A stretch of DNA of 64,000 nt, taken from positions 2,948,501 to 3,012,500 of the forward strand of contig BSDZ01000094.1 in NCBI GenBank assembly GCA_030268105.1, written 5' to 3'. Shown here in pieces: positions 17,059 to 30,800 of this stretch (position 1 is its first letter; every line of letters begins with the position of its first letter). The position numbers were made by a program, and so were the translations under genes. The DNA comes from Volvox africanus. Its lineage: Eukaryota; Chlorophyta; Chlorophyceae; Chlamydomonadales; Volvocaceae. The notes beneath the pieces are model-generated. The model ran no database searches, was not told where the DNA came from, and saw only the letters and a program-made list of their open reading frames with translations.

Positions 17059-20000
17059 ATGCTCATGGATCGTCCCATGACGCGCCAATCCTTCAGCGGG
17101 TCGCCAGCGCCCGTAAGCACCAGCGGCCCTGGCAACACCCTTGACGAGCTGATGGCAGAGCTAGGAATGCTCCGCGGGGAAAGGGGCGAGGTGAGATGGT
17201 AATGGAAGACTGTTAGGAGGGGTTACATGGCCACGGTTTAAAAACGAGGGACTCATAGGAAACCCCGACCCACTTGCACATGATATCCTCGTCCAGTACC
17301 ACCATCACGCCCAGTACCTAGACACCCAGTTTATTCCACAACCCTTCTAACGTCTTGAGCCGCTGCTAGATTCGCCCATTACATATCACATAAAAACCAG
17401 ACGCACTATACTTGCCCTTGCCCAAAGACCATAGCGCCTTGTTCTCTTGGGCCGCCACCCTTACCCAGCACAAAACACCTGCTGGCCTCTTAAACTCTAC
17501 ACCAATTGAACGCTCCACCACACGCTCCACCCCAGGGCTCCCTGCCCGACCGGCAGCTAGGTCGTAACGGGACGCGGAGCGGGCCGAGGATGTCGGCCAC
17601 CGGAGACGGGTCCCTCCTAGGAGGCTGCACGGATGGGGTGAGCGCCCAGGGTGAAGACACATTCTACCCTCAACCCATCTCAATGCAGATCTCAGGGCGA
17701 CCCGACATGTATCAGATATGATAGAGCCAGCGGGTTGTATGCGGGTAGGCATAGAATCATCTTGGCAACGAGGCTTGCCGGCATTCGTGATACGGCAGCT
17801 GTCCGGATCAGGCCTCCATCCCGCTGTATTGGCGAGTCCATGAGCTGCCGAACTGTTGGTTTCGTACGGCCGTCCTTCACGGCTCCAGATTACCCTTGTC
17901 ACCCTGGGGATAACGTGCTTGCGGCCACCTGATGAGTGGTGCCCTCTCTGTTGCGATTCGTGTGCCATCCCAGCTGGGGGTCATGTTGGGCCAGGAGCTC
18001 ACAGTGCATCCAACCCGAGCGTCCCCACCCACGTACTAGCCTAAACTGTCCCGGTTCGTTGTTTTCCTTGACGCCGAAGGGCCCACCCCGCTTCTCTGCC
18101 TCGTCTGCCATCCCTCCGATAGCCGCTTCGTCCCTCAACGCCAAGGACCAACGCTGCGAGCTCGGCAGCAATGGCGGGGTCGGGACCCCCATTGGTGCTT
18201 CCACCCGCCAAGGGAGCACTGGCTGCGAACCCCGCGGCTGCTGCCATCGTCCCTGCGGGGCCGTTAGGTCCGGGAAGGTCTCAGAGCCCCATGTCTACCC
18301 GGAGGTCCGTTACGGGGGCGATTAACGGGGCGTCGCTCAGCGGGACGGCCTCACCTGCGGTGCGTATACATCTGAGACGAAGGTCCGGGGGAAGGGCCCG
18401 AGGGATCATTGGGAACAGTGGAATTCCAGAAGGGGAGGCTCTGAGGAGTGAGCCAGAAGGGACGGGCTGGGGGAACGGACCGATGAGGGGTCTTGTTCGT
18501 GACATGGAACTTGCGTGGCAATGTTATGGGCATCAACATCGCAAAGTGTGAACGATTGCCTCGTTACCGCGTTGGGCAATCGGGCTGTCCTTCCTGTTCA
18601 GCTTAGCATGCCGTATGTAATTGTGGTGTATGTCTGTTGCAAAGCCTACATCCTCTTGCCCTCGTCTTGATGTGGAACTGATTCACCGGAAATGCTCTGT
18701 GATGGTATCTTTTGTCGTTTCACGCCCCTCCTCTGGAGCTGTCAGGGCTGCTCGGCGCCCGCCGCACCTCCCCCCGGTGTTCTCGAGCGGCAAGTGCAGC
18801 TGGAGACGCGACTGGAGAAGGTGAGCCGCCCGAGGATTCCAAGGATTAGCTCCCCCGAGGATTCCTAGGTGCTTCTGGACGTTTTTTTGCGAATCCCAGG
18901 CTCTAAACCCCTCTGAGGCCATCACACCGTATGCCTACATCGTCACTATGTCTAAATGCTTTGCTGTCACTTTTCAGTGAAGTATTCCTTTCTGTCTGCT
19001 CTTGGCCCCGTATACAGATTACCTCCACCCTCAACCTCAACCTCAACCTCCACCCTGACATACCTTTTAGCCCCGCCGTGTATTAACTCCCTGAAAATGC
19101 CCTAAGATCTGCCCCTGCGGTTCTGGTCCTGTTTTCATAGTCTGCATGCCTCCCTGAACGGTCCCTGGTCCTCCCCGCCTGACTGTTCCGGCCGCAGATG
19201 GAGCTCCGAGAGCAGCAGCTGATGGCCCTCGTTTCACAACTGCAGCAGCAGGTGTCCACACTCAGTCGTGCGCAACACGCCACACAGCAGCAGCTCGCAA
19301 ATGTCGCGGCGGCGCCGCACCCGGCGGCGCCAGTAGCTCAGTCAGCTTCCGCGACGCCATTAACTCTGATCCCGCCGGCGGAAGGTCGCGAGCAGAGTCC
19401 CAACCGTGCTGCTGCCGATGCCCCGCGGCCTGCGGCGGCAACAGCGACGCCTGTCTCCGACGAGGACTTCATCCAGAATGACGACGGGGATTCGCCGACG
19501 TCCAGCCCTAGGCCCCGTAGCGCTGCCGCGGCCGCGGCCTCAGGACCTCAGGTGCCATCGCCGCCGCAGCAGTTGCTGCAGCAGCAGTCTCAACGGCTGA
19601 GCACCCCGATACCGCCAGTGACGGGGTCGCCCGGAGGCGGCGGCGGCGGGGTCCGGCCAAATAACAAACTGATTCCGGGCCACACCGGCCCCGCAGAGTG
19701 GGAGCTAGATGTCTCGCAGCTGAGGAAGGAGCTGGGGGCTCTGGCTGCGAACGTGGTGGGTAACTGGGAGGTCGTCGATCAGGGCCGCTGAGTGGCCTTC
19801 TTGGTCTTGGTCTTGGTCCCCGTGGCGAAAGCTCATGTGAAGTACCAACCAAAGCTTTGTAACGGCAGAGTGTAGCTCCAGGTTGCACCTGAGGGCTGCT
19901 ATTCGCGGGCATTTAAAGTTATTTAGAAACTGCTTCGGGTTGATGGTTGGTCGCAGAACAGGAACCAGATTACCTTGGTCTTATGTGCCATCCGTGTATA

Positions 20001-23000
20001 TAGCATTGCGCGACTGTGTCAGAACTGCTTAAAATATTCATCACACACTTTATAAATATTCCTACTCGTATATGCCCGCTATGTAATCGTCCACGGATAG
20101 GTCCGGCTCCGAGACCATCTGGCCACATTGGTTCCCGGCGGGCCCTCTCCCCTGTCCGAGGAGGTGTCTGCCCAGTCGGCCACTGCTTCCCAGCTGAAGC
20201 AAAACCTTACCCAGATCGCCATGGTAAGATTGAGGGGACAATAGGTCGCGCGCTGTATGCAAATGTACAAACGCACCGGCGACAATACAACTCCTGGGCC
20301 CGGCAACGGCCACCCCCCCTTCCCACGCAGTGTTTGACATGCCGTCCATTTTTTCCTCTCTCCTTTCCATCCGCTCTCCCACCTGCACAGGACGTCGTGT
20401 CGCTGCACAAGGGACTCACGGTAGGGAGAAGATTTGGTGCAGAGGGCACATGTGACACGGCGGGGTGCCCCCCGGACCAAGGATCGTGGGTCTGGTGTCA
20501 AGATGGGTCTGGGTTCACACTGCAAAGCGTTTAGCAGGAGGAATCTTCACAGCACGAAGCACAGCACAGCGCGTGCAATGGCGATGACCCGCGGGGTAGG
20601 ACATCCCTCTGGGACGAAGGGGCGGCTAGGGTCCTGCGAACCTCAGTCGCCTGAAGCTGGGGCCGTTTGCTTGCGATCATCGCGAAAGGTGCATGTTGCA
20701 ATTGAAAGGCTGAAGCCAAGAAAATGTTTATGCTAGCTACCTTTGCAAGCGAGTGCTACTTTATCGTTAACCCCGCAGAGTCTGAAGCACGACACAGAGC
20801 GGAACCAGACCGCGCTGGAGAAGTCCATCAATGACGTGCAGCTGCAGGTAAAATGGGTTAGGACCGGATGCCGGGCGGTGCGTCTGCCTTCCTGGAACCA
20901 CCCTGGCTAATCACTGTCCTGGTAGATGCTGGTGATCTTGCTGATGGTGATCCTGCTGGTGGTTAGGAAGACGACATTTGCTTATGTTCCTCTTTTACAG
21001 ATTCAGACCAATGCACTCAACGTGTTCGCCGCGGGGCCCCATCCGGGAACATCGTGGGGTACGGCGAACGGCCACCCAAATGCCGTGGCCACTGCGCTTG
21101 CAGCAACAGGCGGTGGTAAGGGTCTGGGTCTGGGTTTGGGTCTGAATGTAATTTTGAGTGGTAACCTTCACCTTAGTCGGCGGGGTCTTACAAACCCTTA
21201 TGACGGCCTGCGAGAATCGTGCCGTTGGATAATGTTCCCCCTACAAAGCAGCACAGACCACAGGCCACTAAAACAACACCAACCACCTAACTGTTCGACA
21301 TCCTCAGCATACGGTCAAGGTCGAATGGACGACATCCTTGCTGAGGGCAACTTGCGGGACCCTCGAAATGCCGAAAATATTCACCCTGGGATATCTGAGG
21401 AGGGAAGTGATGCTTGCCTGTGCGTGCATCTCCAGATAGGATTACCCTTTCAGCCACGTTGTCTTCACCTCCACTTCTTCATCTTCTTCATCCTCGGCCT
21501 CTTTATCCTTATTGAGATAGCCAACCAGCAATGCACGCTTGCTCCTCTCCCCCTGGACGTACAGTGACTGGCTCTTTGGAGGAGTCGCTTCGTTCCGCCT
21601 TCGCCAAGCCCGCCATGCGCTCCTTACCCGCCTTCAATACGGCCGATCTGGGCTTTATGCCGGACAACGGGGGGGCGGCGGCAGCTGTGTCCGCATTCGG
21701 CGGCCTGGGGGCGGCCACAGGTGCGTGAGGTATCCTGGAGGCGCTCTGTGTTGGAGAGGTGCAATGTGTGATGTCCCCTTTGTGCTCGGGCAGGTGGTGG
21801 TGGTGGTGGGCGCAACAATTATGCGCCCGCCAATGGCGGTGGCGGTGGCTTGGGTGCCGCGTTGGCTCTGCTGAACAGCTTTGAGGAGCAGGCAGCCGCG
21901 GAGCAGGCAGAGCAACAGAAAGCCGCCATCATTGCTCGACAGGTGTGTATGAATGGGGCCGCCCCTTAACTGCTTATTAGCCGTTCGGGCTTCTGGAGTG
22001 AACCACGGATTGTGAGCATGACAAAGTGAGGAGCGAGTGCAGGCTCGGCCCTTCCCTTCTGCCACCTTAGCTACTTCTCTGGACTTGGTTTTCACAAATA
22101 TTCTCCGGTCCTTGCTGATGGAGACAGGCGCCTCCCACGCCTCTTCAGGCCACGGTCCTTCATGGTCCACCGGGGCCCTCTCGCTTAACCCGGCATTTCC
22201 CCCTCCTCTTAACACGGACCCTGCCTTTTTATTACCCGCCCTGACGATGCATGTCGTGTAGGACCTACATTGATACCTACACCCGAATTCCCCCGTCCCA
22301 CCCCGTAGGCAGTGTCCATCGTGGACGCCAAGGTCAAGCAGGTCATCATCCACGTGGACCGCCACATGCAGATAATTTCATCAGACGTGGAGGAACGGCT
22401 AAAGATGTACGAACAAACCATCATCAGGGTACGAAGACGCTGCATGGCTGTCCTGGGAAAAAGGGCTGCTCTGGAGACCTTACTTCAGATCTCGCACTCC
22501 TTAGTGTATCTGCATGAGTATTTTCGGTGTCTGTACCCTCGATTTCAATGTCCGGCCTTCCCGCCTTGTCCCTTCCCTCCTCTTGCCCTATCCTCGTTCA
22601 CTCCGTTGTCTGTTCCCTTGTCACGCCCGCAGATGGCACAGCAGATCGACCGGGTGCAGCGCGCGCTGAAGGATATTGAGGGTACAGCTGTGTCGCGTAT
22701 CGTCGTGCGCCAAGGAGGCAAGGACGTGGACGAGGGCGCCGCCGGTGGGGAGGTGGCGCCCAAGAAGGAGCCACAAGTCGAGGAGGTGCCGCCCACAAAC
22801 TGGGTCAAGGTGTGTGCTGAATTCGTATGTGAACGGCACAGGGGCAGAACATTTGGGAATACTGCAGGATGCGAGGGATTAGACAAGAGCAGACAACTGG
22901 GAAGAATGTGATTGAAGAGAGGAGGTAGTCTTGGCCGGATCACGGCCGGAATACAAGGCTACTGGAAGTGTTGTCAACCGGTGCAAATGGCTGTGCTAGG

Positions 23001-23426
23001 TGAGCAAATGTGAGCAAAGGTGAAGCGGAGCGGGCCACCTGCCCCGGCCACGCAGAATCGCGCACCACTATATCGTGGCTGAATATACACGATGCACGAC
23101 CCATCTGCGAGCAGGACGAGATATTTCGTATATGCAGCTGGAGATAGTGACACGACAGGGTGGCGTGGTGCGTAGCACCGCCTCATCAGAACCCTCTGAC
23201 GGGGTAGTGCTGAGCATACGCTTATATATATGACTGTTCATGCAGGTACCAGTACCAGTGCAAATATAAGTTCCTGAGGATGTATGCGTATTGGTTTTTT
23301 AAGCATGCGCGTTTCGTTCCGCAGGCAGCGGCGATGGCGAACGGGCGCTTCGTCCCACAGAAGGTTGAGGACAAGAAGCCTCTGACAAAGAACACAGCAC
23401 ACGGGTACTTCAGGACGCCACCTTAG
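17059..23426 (+). CDS. Coiled-coil protein of unknown function
   Basis: Thirteen exons join in frame: 17059(or 17011)-17190, 18123-18359, 18746-18820, 19198-19755, 20101-20223, 20391-20420, 20779-20847, 21001-21115, 21565-21720, 21794-21942, 22309-22428, 22633-22809, 23325-23426, giving at least 680 residues. It has an Ala/Pro-rich N-terminal region, a Gln-rich coiled coil (LERQVQLETRLEKMELREQQ), a long low-complexity linker, more heptad-like helix (ASQLKQNLTQIA), a Gly-rich patch, and a C-terminal coiled coil with DVEERLKMYEQTIIRMAQQI. Eleven of twelve introns fit standard GT-AG sites with unchanged frame. The true start is uncertain: the frame is open upstream only to 16978, and 17059 is the first ATG. 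Long helical regions suggest a structural or scaffold role, but I do not recognise the family. Confidence 0.7.
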
Positions 23427-24139
23427 CTGCCCGGCGGAAAGCTCTGACGACATATGAGGTTATGGAGCAGGCGGGAAATTCCCCGGGGGAGTGAACGGAG
23501 TAGGCTCTATGGTCAAATCTCTCTACACATCTCAATGCTAAGCTGCATTCCACAGTTGAGGTGCGGATGTCTGATGAGAATAGGTTGACACGTCAGGATA
23601 GATGCACTGGACTGTAAGTGACACGTGGCGATCGTCGGATTGGGCTGCCCCTCAAATGTAAATGTAGTACAGTGTAGTATGTTCGGCAGCTCGGCAGGTA
23701 CCGTACGCAGTGTGTGAACGGCGAGCGACCCAGCAGCGGGGCGGTCAGATTCCAGCACACATCCCGATGCCTCAACAACAATGAGCGTGTACTCAGCGGC
23801 ATGCAATGCAATTGATATGTGAGAAAGTCTGGGGGGAATGACTCGCACGTAAGGTACTGGCCTGGGGGATTGTAATAGAAGCAATGAGAACAGAGTCGCT
23901 GTGTTAAGCACTGACATTCGTGAAGCTGCAGGCCTTGAGGCACTTGGCTACAGCTAGATGGTGCTGGTGCCCCTGGTATTGTTATTAAGTTTTAAAAACA
24001 ATACGGAAATGGCGTCATTGGGTGCGCTGTTCGTCTGCGGGAACCCCCTACACGAGGGACCGAATCACCAGTAAATTTTCCTGTCCATCTGCTTTAAATC
24101 CTGCGACAGTCCGCACTAGTCGCGACCTTAGGTTTAAAT
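23427..24139. other. Convergent 3' region
   Basis: 3' UTRs of the rightward coiled-coil gene and the leftward PAC2 gene; no further gene seen. Confidence 0.55.
23657..23661 (+). terminator. Probable poly(A) signal of the coiled-coil gene
   Basis: TGTAA 230 nt after the stop codon at 23424-23426. Confidence 0.45.
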
Positions 24140-25758
24140 TTAGAATATCTCCATTGGAAATGACCTTCCGTACAGTCCAACCCATGACGGCGGCGCCCGC
24201 AGTGGAAATGCCGCGTTCGCCGGCAACCCCAGCAGCCCCTCCTCCGTCCCCAGGGCCTCAGCCGCTGCCGATGGAGCCGGGGCCCGGATGGCCGCCAGCA
24301 CCTGCAACGCTGCTGCCGCCAGTCGCATCCCCTCCCCAGCATTATCGCCTTCCGCCGAAAAGCAGCCCAGTAGCACGTAAGGCAATCCTCGCGCCTCGCA
24401 CTGCTGCACCAGAGGCCAGGGGGGAAGGCTGTGGTGCAGCTCCAGTTCCTCAGCCTTGATCTCCGGCTCCAACTCCAGAGCGAAAGAAGACTGTTGTAGG
24501 GGCGATAACTCCGGCTGCTGTTCAATCAGTTGTGGTGATGGCTGACCCCGCAGCTGTGCGGCGGCGCAGGCGTCTCGGAGCTCCTCGTTGCTAGCCCAGA
24601 ATCTGGGGATCAGCACATAGCGATATAATTATTGGTGGTAGATCAAGGCGGTGCATTTGCAGCCAAGACGCGGGTCAGGTTTCAAGTCGTCATACAGCAG
24701 CTAAGGGTACGCCGGCACTGTTAAGCCCAACCTTACCTGAGCTGTGAGCTGTCAAGTTGTTGGTCCTTTCGAAGTTGTGCATCCAGCCCCGTCAGTAACA
24801 CCAGGCCCGCCACCCCCGCCTCCACCAGCCAGCCCACCAACTCAGCCGCAAAGGCTGCTTGGCGGCCCAGCATAGCTGGGGCACGTTGCTGCAGGAACGC
24901 TAGCGCCCGGCCTGAAGCAAGAGAAGAAGGATGAACATGATCAGGAACGGACGGGGAAAAGAGAAGTTGGGAGAGGCACCAGAGGCACCAGATGATCTGG
25001 GTTTTAGATTGGGATGGGGTCAGGGATGAAAGGGTTTTGTTGAATATCTCGCAGGTAAGCGACGATCGCAACGACTTGGATTGGCGGCCGGTCTTCCTGT
25101 AAGGATAGGATGTGGACCAGGTGCGGGATGGGCCCATCGCAATTCGGCCCAAGGGCAGTGGCTAACAATGCTCCGTACATCCTTTCGACCTTTTGATTGC
25201 CCGGAGGCGACTCCTTGAAAATAGCTATCATCCAGAGTTGAAAGCAGGGTCTCGCGGTTTTGCCGCAGACCACGCTGTCCCAATTCCTACCCACGATCCC
25301 TGAAGCAAGCTGACGCGAAGCCAGGATTTATCTTTCCCAACGCCCTATGTGGTGCGAGACATTCAACACGGAGCTGCCGGATGCATCATAATGTTGATGT
25401 CCCAGGCAGCGCACCTGGAACCTTGAAAAGCTCCAATGCGGTGGTAAGCCTTCCCGGTTGAGGTGGCGACAGTGAGGGATCCGGGTCGTACGCATCGTTT
25501 CCTACGACCGATAGCACGTTGACGGACTCAACGGCACCTAAATGTTGGGGCTTCAAAGTTGCCACCAGGACGTCCACCGCCAGTTCCCCAACATTGGCGT
25601 ACGTGACTGCGGGCTGGAGGTAGTGTCGAAGACAGACGTAAAAGTGTCCAGGTATGAGTTAATCGAGCAAAGTTTATGAGACTGAATTCGTAACTTACCA
25701 GTACTACAATAGCGCCTTTTAGCGCCTCCAAGGCTTCCGGCCCACACTCGCACAACAT
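24140..25758 (-). CDS. PSMG2: Proteasome assembly chaperone 2 (PAC2/PSMG2)
   Basis: Four exons from 25758 downward (25758-25699, 25613-25415, 24911-24737, 24602-24140) join in frame to 298 residues. PAC2 pairs with PAC1 to help assemble the alpha ring of the 20S proteasome. Family marks: VVLPAVTYANVGELAVDVLV near the N-terminus (residues 18-37), the VVGNDAYDPDP segment that follows, a central LLTGLDAQLRKDQQL stretch, and the C-terminal PPSWVGLYGRSFPMEIF end that matches the conserved tail of the family. It is about 35 residues longer than the animal protein because of a Gln/Glu-rich insert near residues 165-195. The ATG at 25758 puts the conserved core at the expected distance from the start. 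All introns are GT-AG. Confidence 0.93.
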
Positions 25759-27813
25759 GGATGCCGCAACGCAAACCACTAGCAAAGATACAATGGTTCA
25801 GCAGATATACGGAGTACTCGAGCTCAAATAAACCTGAGCGGGATGAAATCGCGTTGTTCGTCAGCAAAGCCAGTTACGATCGCGAAGTGAACGACCAGAG
25901 CGGTCGAGAACCGTCCAGAAGAATCAGGGAGTTACAAAACTCTCTAGCGTTAACTGGCACATGGATTTGCTTTATACTTTTGTCACGTAGGGATACATAT
26001 GTCTGCGTGAGTCCATTATTACTCACACATTGTACGGCAATCCCTATTTCGAACGGAATCAATATGGGATGTTATCTGCCCAGTTCACGCCACGGAAGCC
26101 CTTGCTAGCATGGGGATGAGATAGGGTCCCCACAAACACATTATTTGTCGACTCAGCCCCCATTCCACCCAAGGCCTCCACCCTCCGCTGTTCCTGTAAA
26201 GCTGTTGGGGTCGACATTTTGTCCGCCCCGGCACGACGTTGTATCGCGGACTCCGAGCGGCTCGTTATGACCCGTTGTACTGGTTAACTGGTAGCTTTCT
26301 GTACTCATCTGTCCTGCGACACGACAGGCCACCATCGGGGGATCAGCGGAAACCTGCCTTGGAACTCGACTGTTCCTAGTGGTTCCATCAATTGGATTGC
26401 GGTTTGCACGACATATCGAAAGAGGGCCTTTCAGCATGTTATCGATCTGGTGCCTCGAGGATGCCTCTGTTAATATTGTTAAGGGTTAAAATGTATTGCT
26501 TTTGTATTAAATCTTCACCTGGGGTCAGTGTCCCCAAAGAAATGAGCGTCAAGGTAATGAGCGTAGGCCGCGGTGTCAGAAGGCCCTAGGCAACCCCAGG
26601 ATCACAACCCCAGGATAATTATAGATACATGAGAATTTTATTGAGCTGATTGGTTAGGGCTCATTACCACCCTGAACTGTGGTAACCGCTTAGACCCCTT
26701 TGGGTGGCTTTTGGGTGGTTCGTGCCGGTGTGCCCTGGTCCCTTCCCCCCAGATTGCCCGGTTACCCCACAAAACATGTCCATACAGTTTTGGTATCCAT
26801 CTAGTCCATCCTCAGTAATGTAGATGCTTAGAATCTATGACTTTGCAGTTGGCAAGATCCCGAAGGGATCGCGCATAATCGCTCAACTGTGTACCGAACG
26901 AGGGAACAACTGATTACATCATCATTCAAGTTTCCACAACGAAGTTATGTTGCGTCCAGTTATTATATTTTAATTGTTCGTCAAGTATAATTCTTTATGT
27001 CTCGTTATGCTGTAACTCATCCGAAGGTTCTTTGCTCTGTGTCGCTCTGTACTTCAATCCCCACCAACGTAGCTACAGTTCTTTACCTACCAAGTCAATG
27101 TAAACTAATGCTTTTAGTGTCATTTGAAATATAAGTATGAGGCCTGAGAGTCTGCATACTGCGTTTCCGCAAGATACACCAGGTATTAGGCCTGTTCCTG
27201 CAGGCTTGGGTTGCTATTTTCTGGATATTTATTCTCTGGGGTGAATGACAGAAAGTATGCCAGGCTGCATTGCTCACCCCTGCACAAAAGGCCCGCGAGT
27301 CCATCTGTCGACTTGCGAACATCGGCGCCTTTCCGTTGCAATATGATAACCGTGCAAACTGTCAACCAGATCTCACATAATCCCTGACTTTCCGATGACT
27401 GAAGATGGTAATATTTCTTAGGCCAGAGCAAGATTGTTGTAAGGGATACCGGAGGATTCAGGGCTATTGACTTAGCACTGTTTGACGTATTATTTCGGTT
27501 TTGTGGAGTTGCTGCAGCTGTTAAGACAGGCTCTTATGCATACCACAGAAGCGCATCTACTTGACTTAAAGCTCTGTAAACCAAGAAAAGCTGAAGGGCA
27601 TACTGTATACGCTTCTGCAATCCTGTAAAGCATGGAGGAGATACTTTGATGAATTTGAGGGAGCAACATCTGTAGGAGGTGTTAACCATCTGCCACGCAT
27701 ATCCCTAGAAATCTTTCGTACTTTTTTACGCTTTTGCCGATATTGCGAGGGCTGCCAGGGCGCCAGGGCGGGCTCTCTGGAAACCCTCGCACTTACCAGT
27801 CACAACAAGCGCT
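25759..27813. other. Intergenic region between PAC2 and FemAB-like genes
   Basis: Divergent promoter region of about 2 kb. I see no exon-like frames with good splice sites. The right third is AT-rich. No tRNA or rRNA signature was found. Confidence 0.45.
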
Positions 27814-30800
27814 ATGCGTTCCGTTCGCTCATCGTTTCATAACAATAATAGAAGGAGGCAGCGCCAAAGAGATATCAGAACATCCCGGGTTCATCGATTA
27901 AAGGCCGGGCTGGGCAGCGTTACAACCGCTTTATGGGAACGCGCTAGTCGCACCTTCCGAAACTTAGGGATTCAGAAGACAGAAGTGCAGAACGAAACAC
28001 CGCTAGAGGTACGTTTGGGTGATCACGGCCAGCCACCCGCTGGCCTTCGCAACCAGGAACACCGTCATGCTTTACATGCGTGTACTCTTGGTGCCCTCCC
28101 TCTTGCAGCATGGTGTGTGCCACGTTGATGCATGCTTGCTTTGATCCTTTGCGTCTTATAGATCGCGCGGTTTGTCTGCGCAGGTTGATGCTCCAAGCAG
28201 CATTGAAACCGGTGCCTCAGCTCTTGCGACGGGAGCCAGCGGCTCGTCGACTGGCTGCAGCGGGCCTGAGGCGGACAACAGAAGCGGTAGTGGTAGCAGC
28301 ATTAGTTGTGCTCGAATCGGCAATGATACTGTGTCAGCTGGCGGTGTTGGGGGCATCAATACCTCCTCGACTTCGAGTCCGTCAGCAATCACCCTGGAAA
28401 TACGCGTTGTGGACAGCATCTCAAAGGTACGGCAACAAGCTAAGGAAACCAAACCGGAACGTGAAGAAACAAGCATTCCGGGACTCCTTAAGCTGTGCGT
28501 CCACAACATATCTCCTCATCTGTAAACCGCACAGGTTTCCCGGGAGGAGTGGGACGCGGTGGTCACTCGTTGCGGCAATGGTGAGGTCAACCCTTTCTTG
28601 CTGTGGTCCTTCCTACACGCGCTGGAGGAGAGTGGCTCAGCGGTAGGAGGGAAGGAGGGAGGGAGGGAGGGAGGGAGGGAGGGAGGGAGGGAGGGAGGGA
28701 GGGAGGGAGGGAGGGAGGGAGGGAGGGAGGGAGGGAGGGAGGGAGGGAGGGAGGGAGGGAGGGAGGGAGAAACTAGCGAGCCCTGATAAATATCACAACT
28801 TAAACGCTCCCCAGTACAGGGTCCAGGGAAGGGCAGGAAGGCAAAGGAGGGCGCAGAAGGGTTGCGGCGAGACGGAAGGTGGAGGGAAAGGGATTGGGTG
28901 GAGTGGGGTGGAAATGGGAAGAGGGAGCACGGACTCTATGAAAGTCATGTGAACAGCTGCGAGAGCTCTGTACAGCTTCCGGTGGTTCGAAATGCACCTG
29001 CATTGAAGAAATTGGGAGCGATCAAGGCGACGTGTCTTGGAAGCGGAGCCCCTATCCTGGCTGGGGAGGTCAGAACGCATAGTGCCTGCAGGGGGGCCGC
29101 AACAGATGATGTGAGTATGTACATGGAGTCACCATGTCTATCACGTTGAGCACCAGAAAAATCAGGCTCCTGAACAATCTACACACTCGGACGATGCGCT
29201 CAATGCGCCATGGACGGCTGCTGCACATTCTGTGTACACTTTGATGCTGTACACTCCGTGTTGGTGCACACCTTCGCCCCGCCGGCTGGTACAGCCAAGT
29301 ACCGCATTCGTGAGCCGCCGCTGCTTAGTGCGGTACATGCCTCCAGGTGATGCTGACAGTGGCAGGCGCATCATTATTAACCCGTCCCCAACCCGCAACC
29401 TGCATGGGGGGTTAATCGAGATGCGTCTTCTTGCTGTTGTTGCTGTACCCCTACCTGGGCCCTCCCTTGATTCCTGCGTCTCACCCAGGCTCCCAGAACC
29501 GGTTGGCTGGCACAGCACATCCTCGTAAGGCAAGTCGGTTCCGACGGGCAGTCAGCTTGCTGTGCAGATGCTGGGGACTCGGACGTTGCTCGGGCTTCCT
29601 CAGCTGGCGGCGGCCCCGGTCGCCTGGTGGGCTGCGTGCCAATTTACTTGAAGGGTCACAGCTTCGGAGAGTACGTGTTCGACAACGCCTGGGCAGACTT
29701 CGCCAGCATGCTAGGGGTCAGGTGAGTGGGAGCCAGAGCGGACGGACGGGTGGAATATGCGGTTTCAGCGGGCCTATCCCTCCCTGTGGCGCATCTCTGT
29801 TCCGTGTCCTGTAAATGACCCAATCGCATCCAGCGTTGGAGCCCCACAGCATATGCCGTGTTTGTGTCGGGGGAGCAGGACGGGGAAGGGGAAGGGGAAG
29901 GGGAAATAGATGGTCGTTCTGCCTGGCCCGTATGAGGGGGTTTAGCCAGCTGTGTTGCGTTGCTCTGCGAGGTCAGTCTGACGTTTCTTTCCATGGGCTC
30001 ACACACTTAACAGGTACTATCCCAAGCTCCAGGCCGCCGTGCCCTTCACTCCTGTCACCGGGCCCCGCCTCATGGTGACCGCTGACCTGGCGCCCTCGCA
30101 ACGGGCGGCTGTGATACGGGCGCTGGGCAAGACCCTCATCGATATGGCCGGTGAGTGGTAGTGGGACGAAGAAGTGGTTGGTGGCGGCCTCCAGGAATGC
30201 TGTACATGCTGTTTAAAACAACACAGAAGCAACGCATGGACAAGGGGGGGGAGGGGAAAAGTGCGCGTTCCTGTGATAGCGGCGCCATCTAGCAACTCAT
30301 CGCTGCTGTGCCCCTTTCAACTACTATGGCACAAAGACACCCATCGTGGACACGGTGGTGGTATATCAGCAGCATGGGAGGGGCTTATGTTACCGGCTTG
30401 GCCGCTAGGGCCACTGGGAAGGCGAAGTCGAGCCCGCAAGGCCTGATTCAACGAGGATGCGCACAAACCTTACCCCTAGCAGTGAACTACTTATTCGCCG
30501 TAAATTTAGGTGTTCTTGATTGCCTTTTCCTGCTGCCTATGCTGCACCCGTCTCCTGACTGCAGACTCGATGGAGGTCTCGGGGTTGCATCTGACCTTCA
30601 CAACGGCACAGGAGTGGGTGATGCTGAGGGAGCTAGGCTTCAAACAGCGGCTAGCAATACAGGTGTGCGGGTAAATGATGGAGGAATGGGTGCTGGCGGC
30701 GTAGGAGCGAGTTGCCTAGGAGCTATTGTGATGTCGAGGGCGGACAGCGTGATGTCGAACGAATTACAACAAGCCGGGTGAGTGGGCGGTCAGGCAGGCA

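Noticed and set aside
17898..17930. Sequence GGGATAAC...GCTTGCGGCCA resembling a conserved large-subunit rRNA stretch
   Set aside because: Only a dozen bases agree with gaps, and no neighbouring rRNA sequence is present; it lies in an intron of the coiled-coil gene.
17366..17968. 200-codon minus-strand frame
   Set aside because: Composition is rich in Arg, Ser, Pro and Cys without any pattern, it overlaps an intron of the rightward gene, and nothing is recognised.
26641..26720. Possible tRNA or hairpin around GGTTACCACAGTTCAGGGTGG
   Set aside because: No cloverleaf with T-loop and anticodon arm could be drawn.
28559..28786. Gly-Arg-Glu-Gly repeat protein
   Set aside because: It is exon 3 of the FemAB-like gene reading on through its donor into the GGGA array in another frame.
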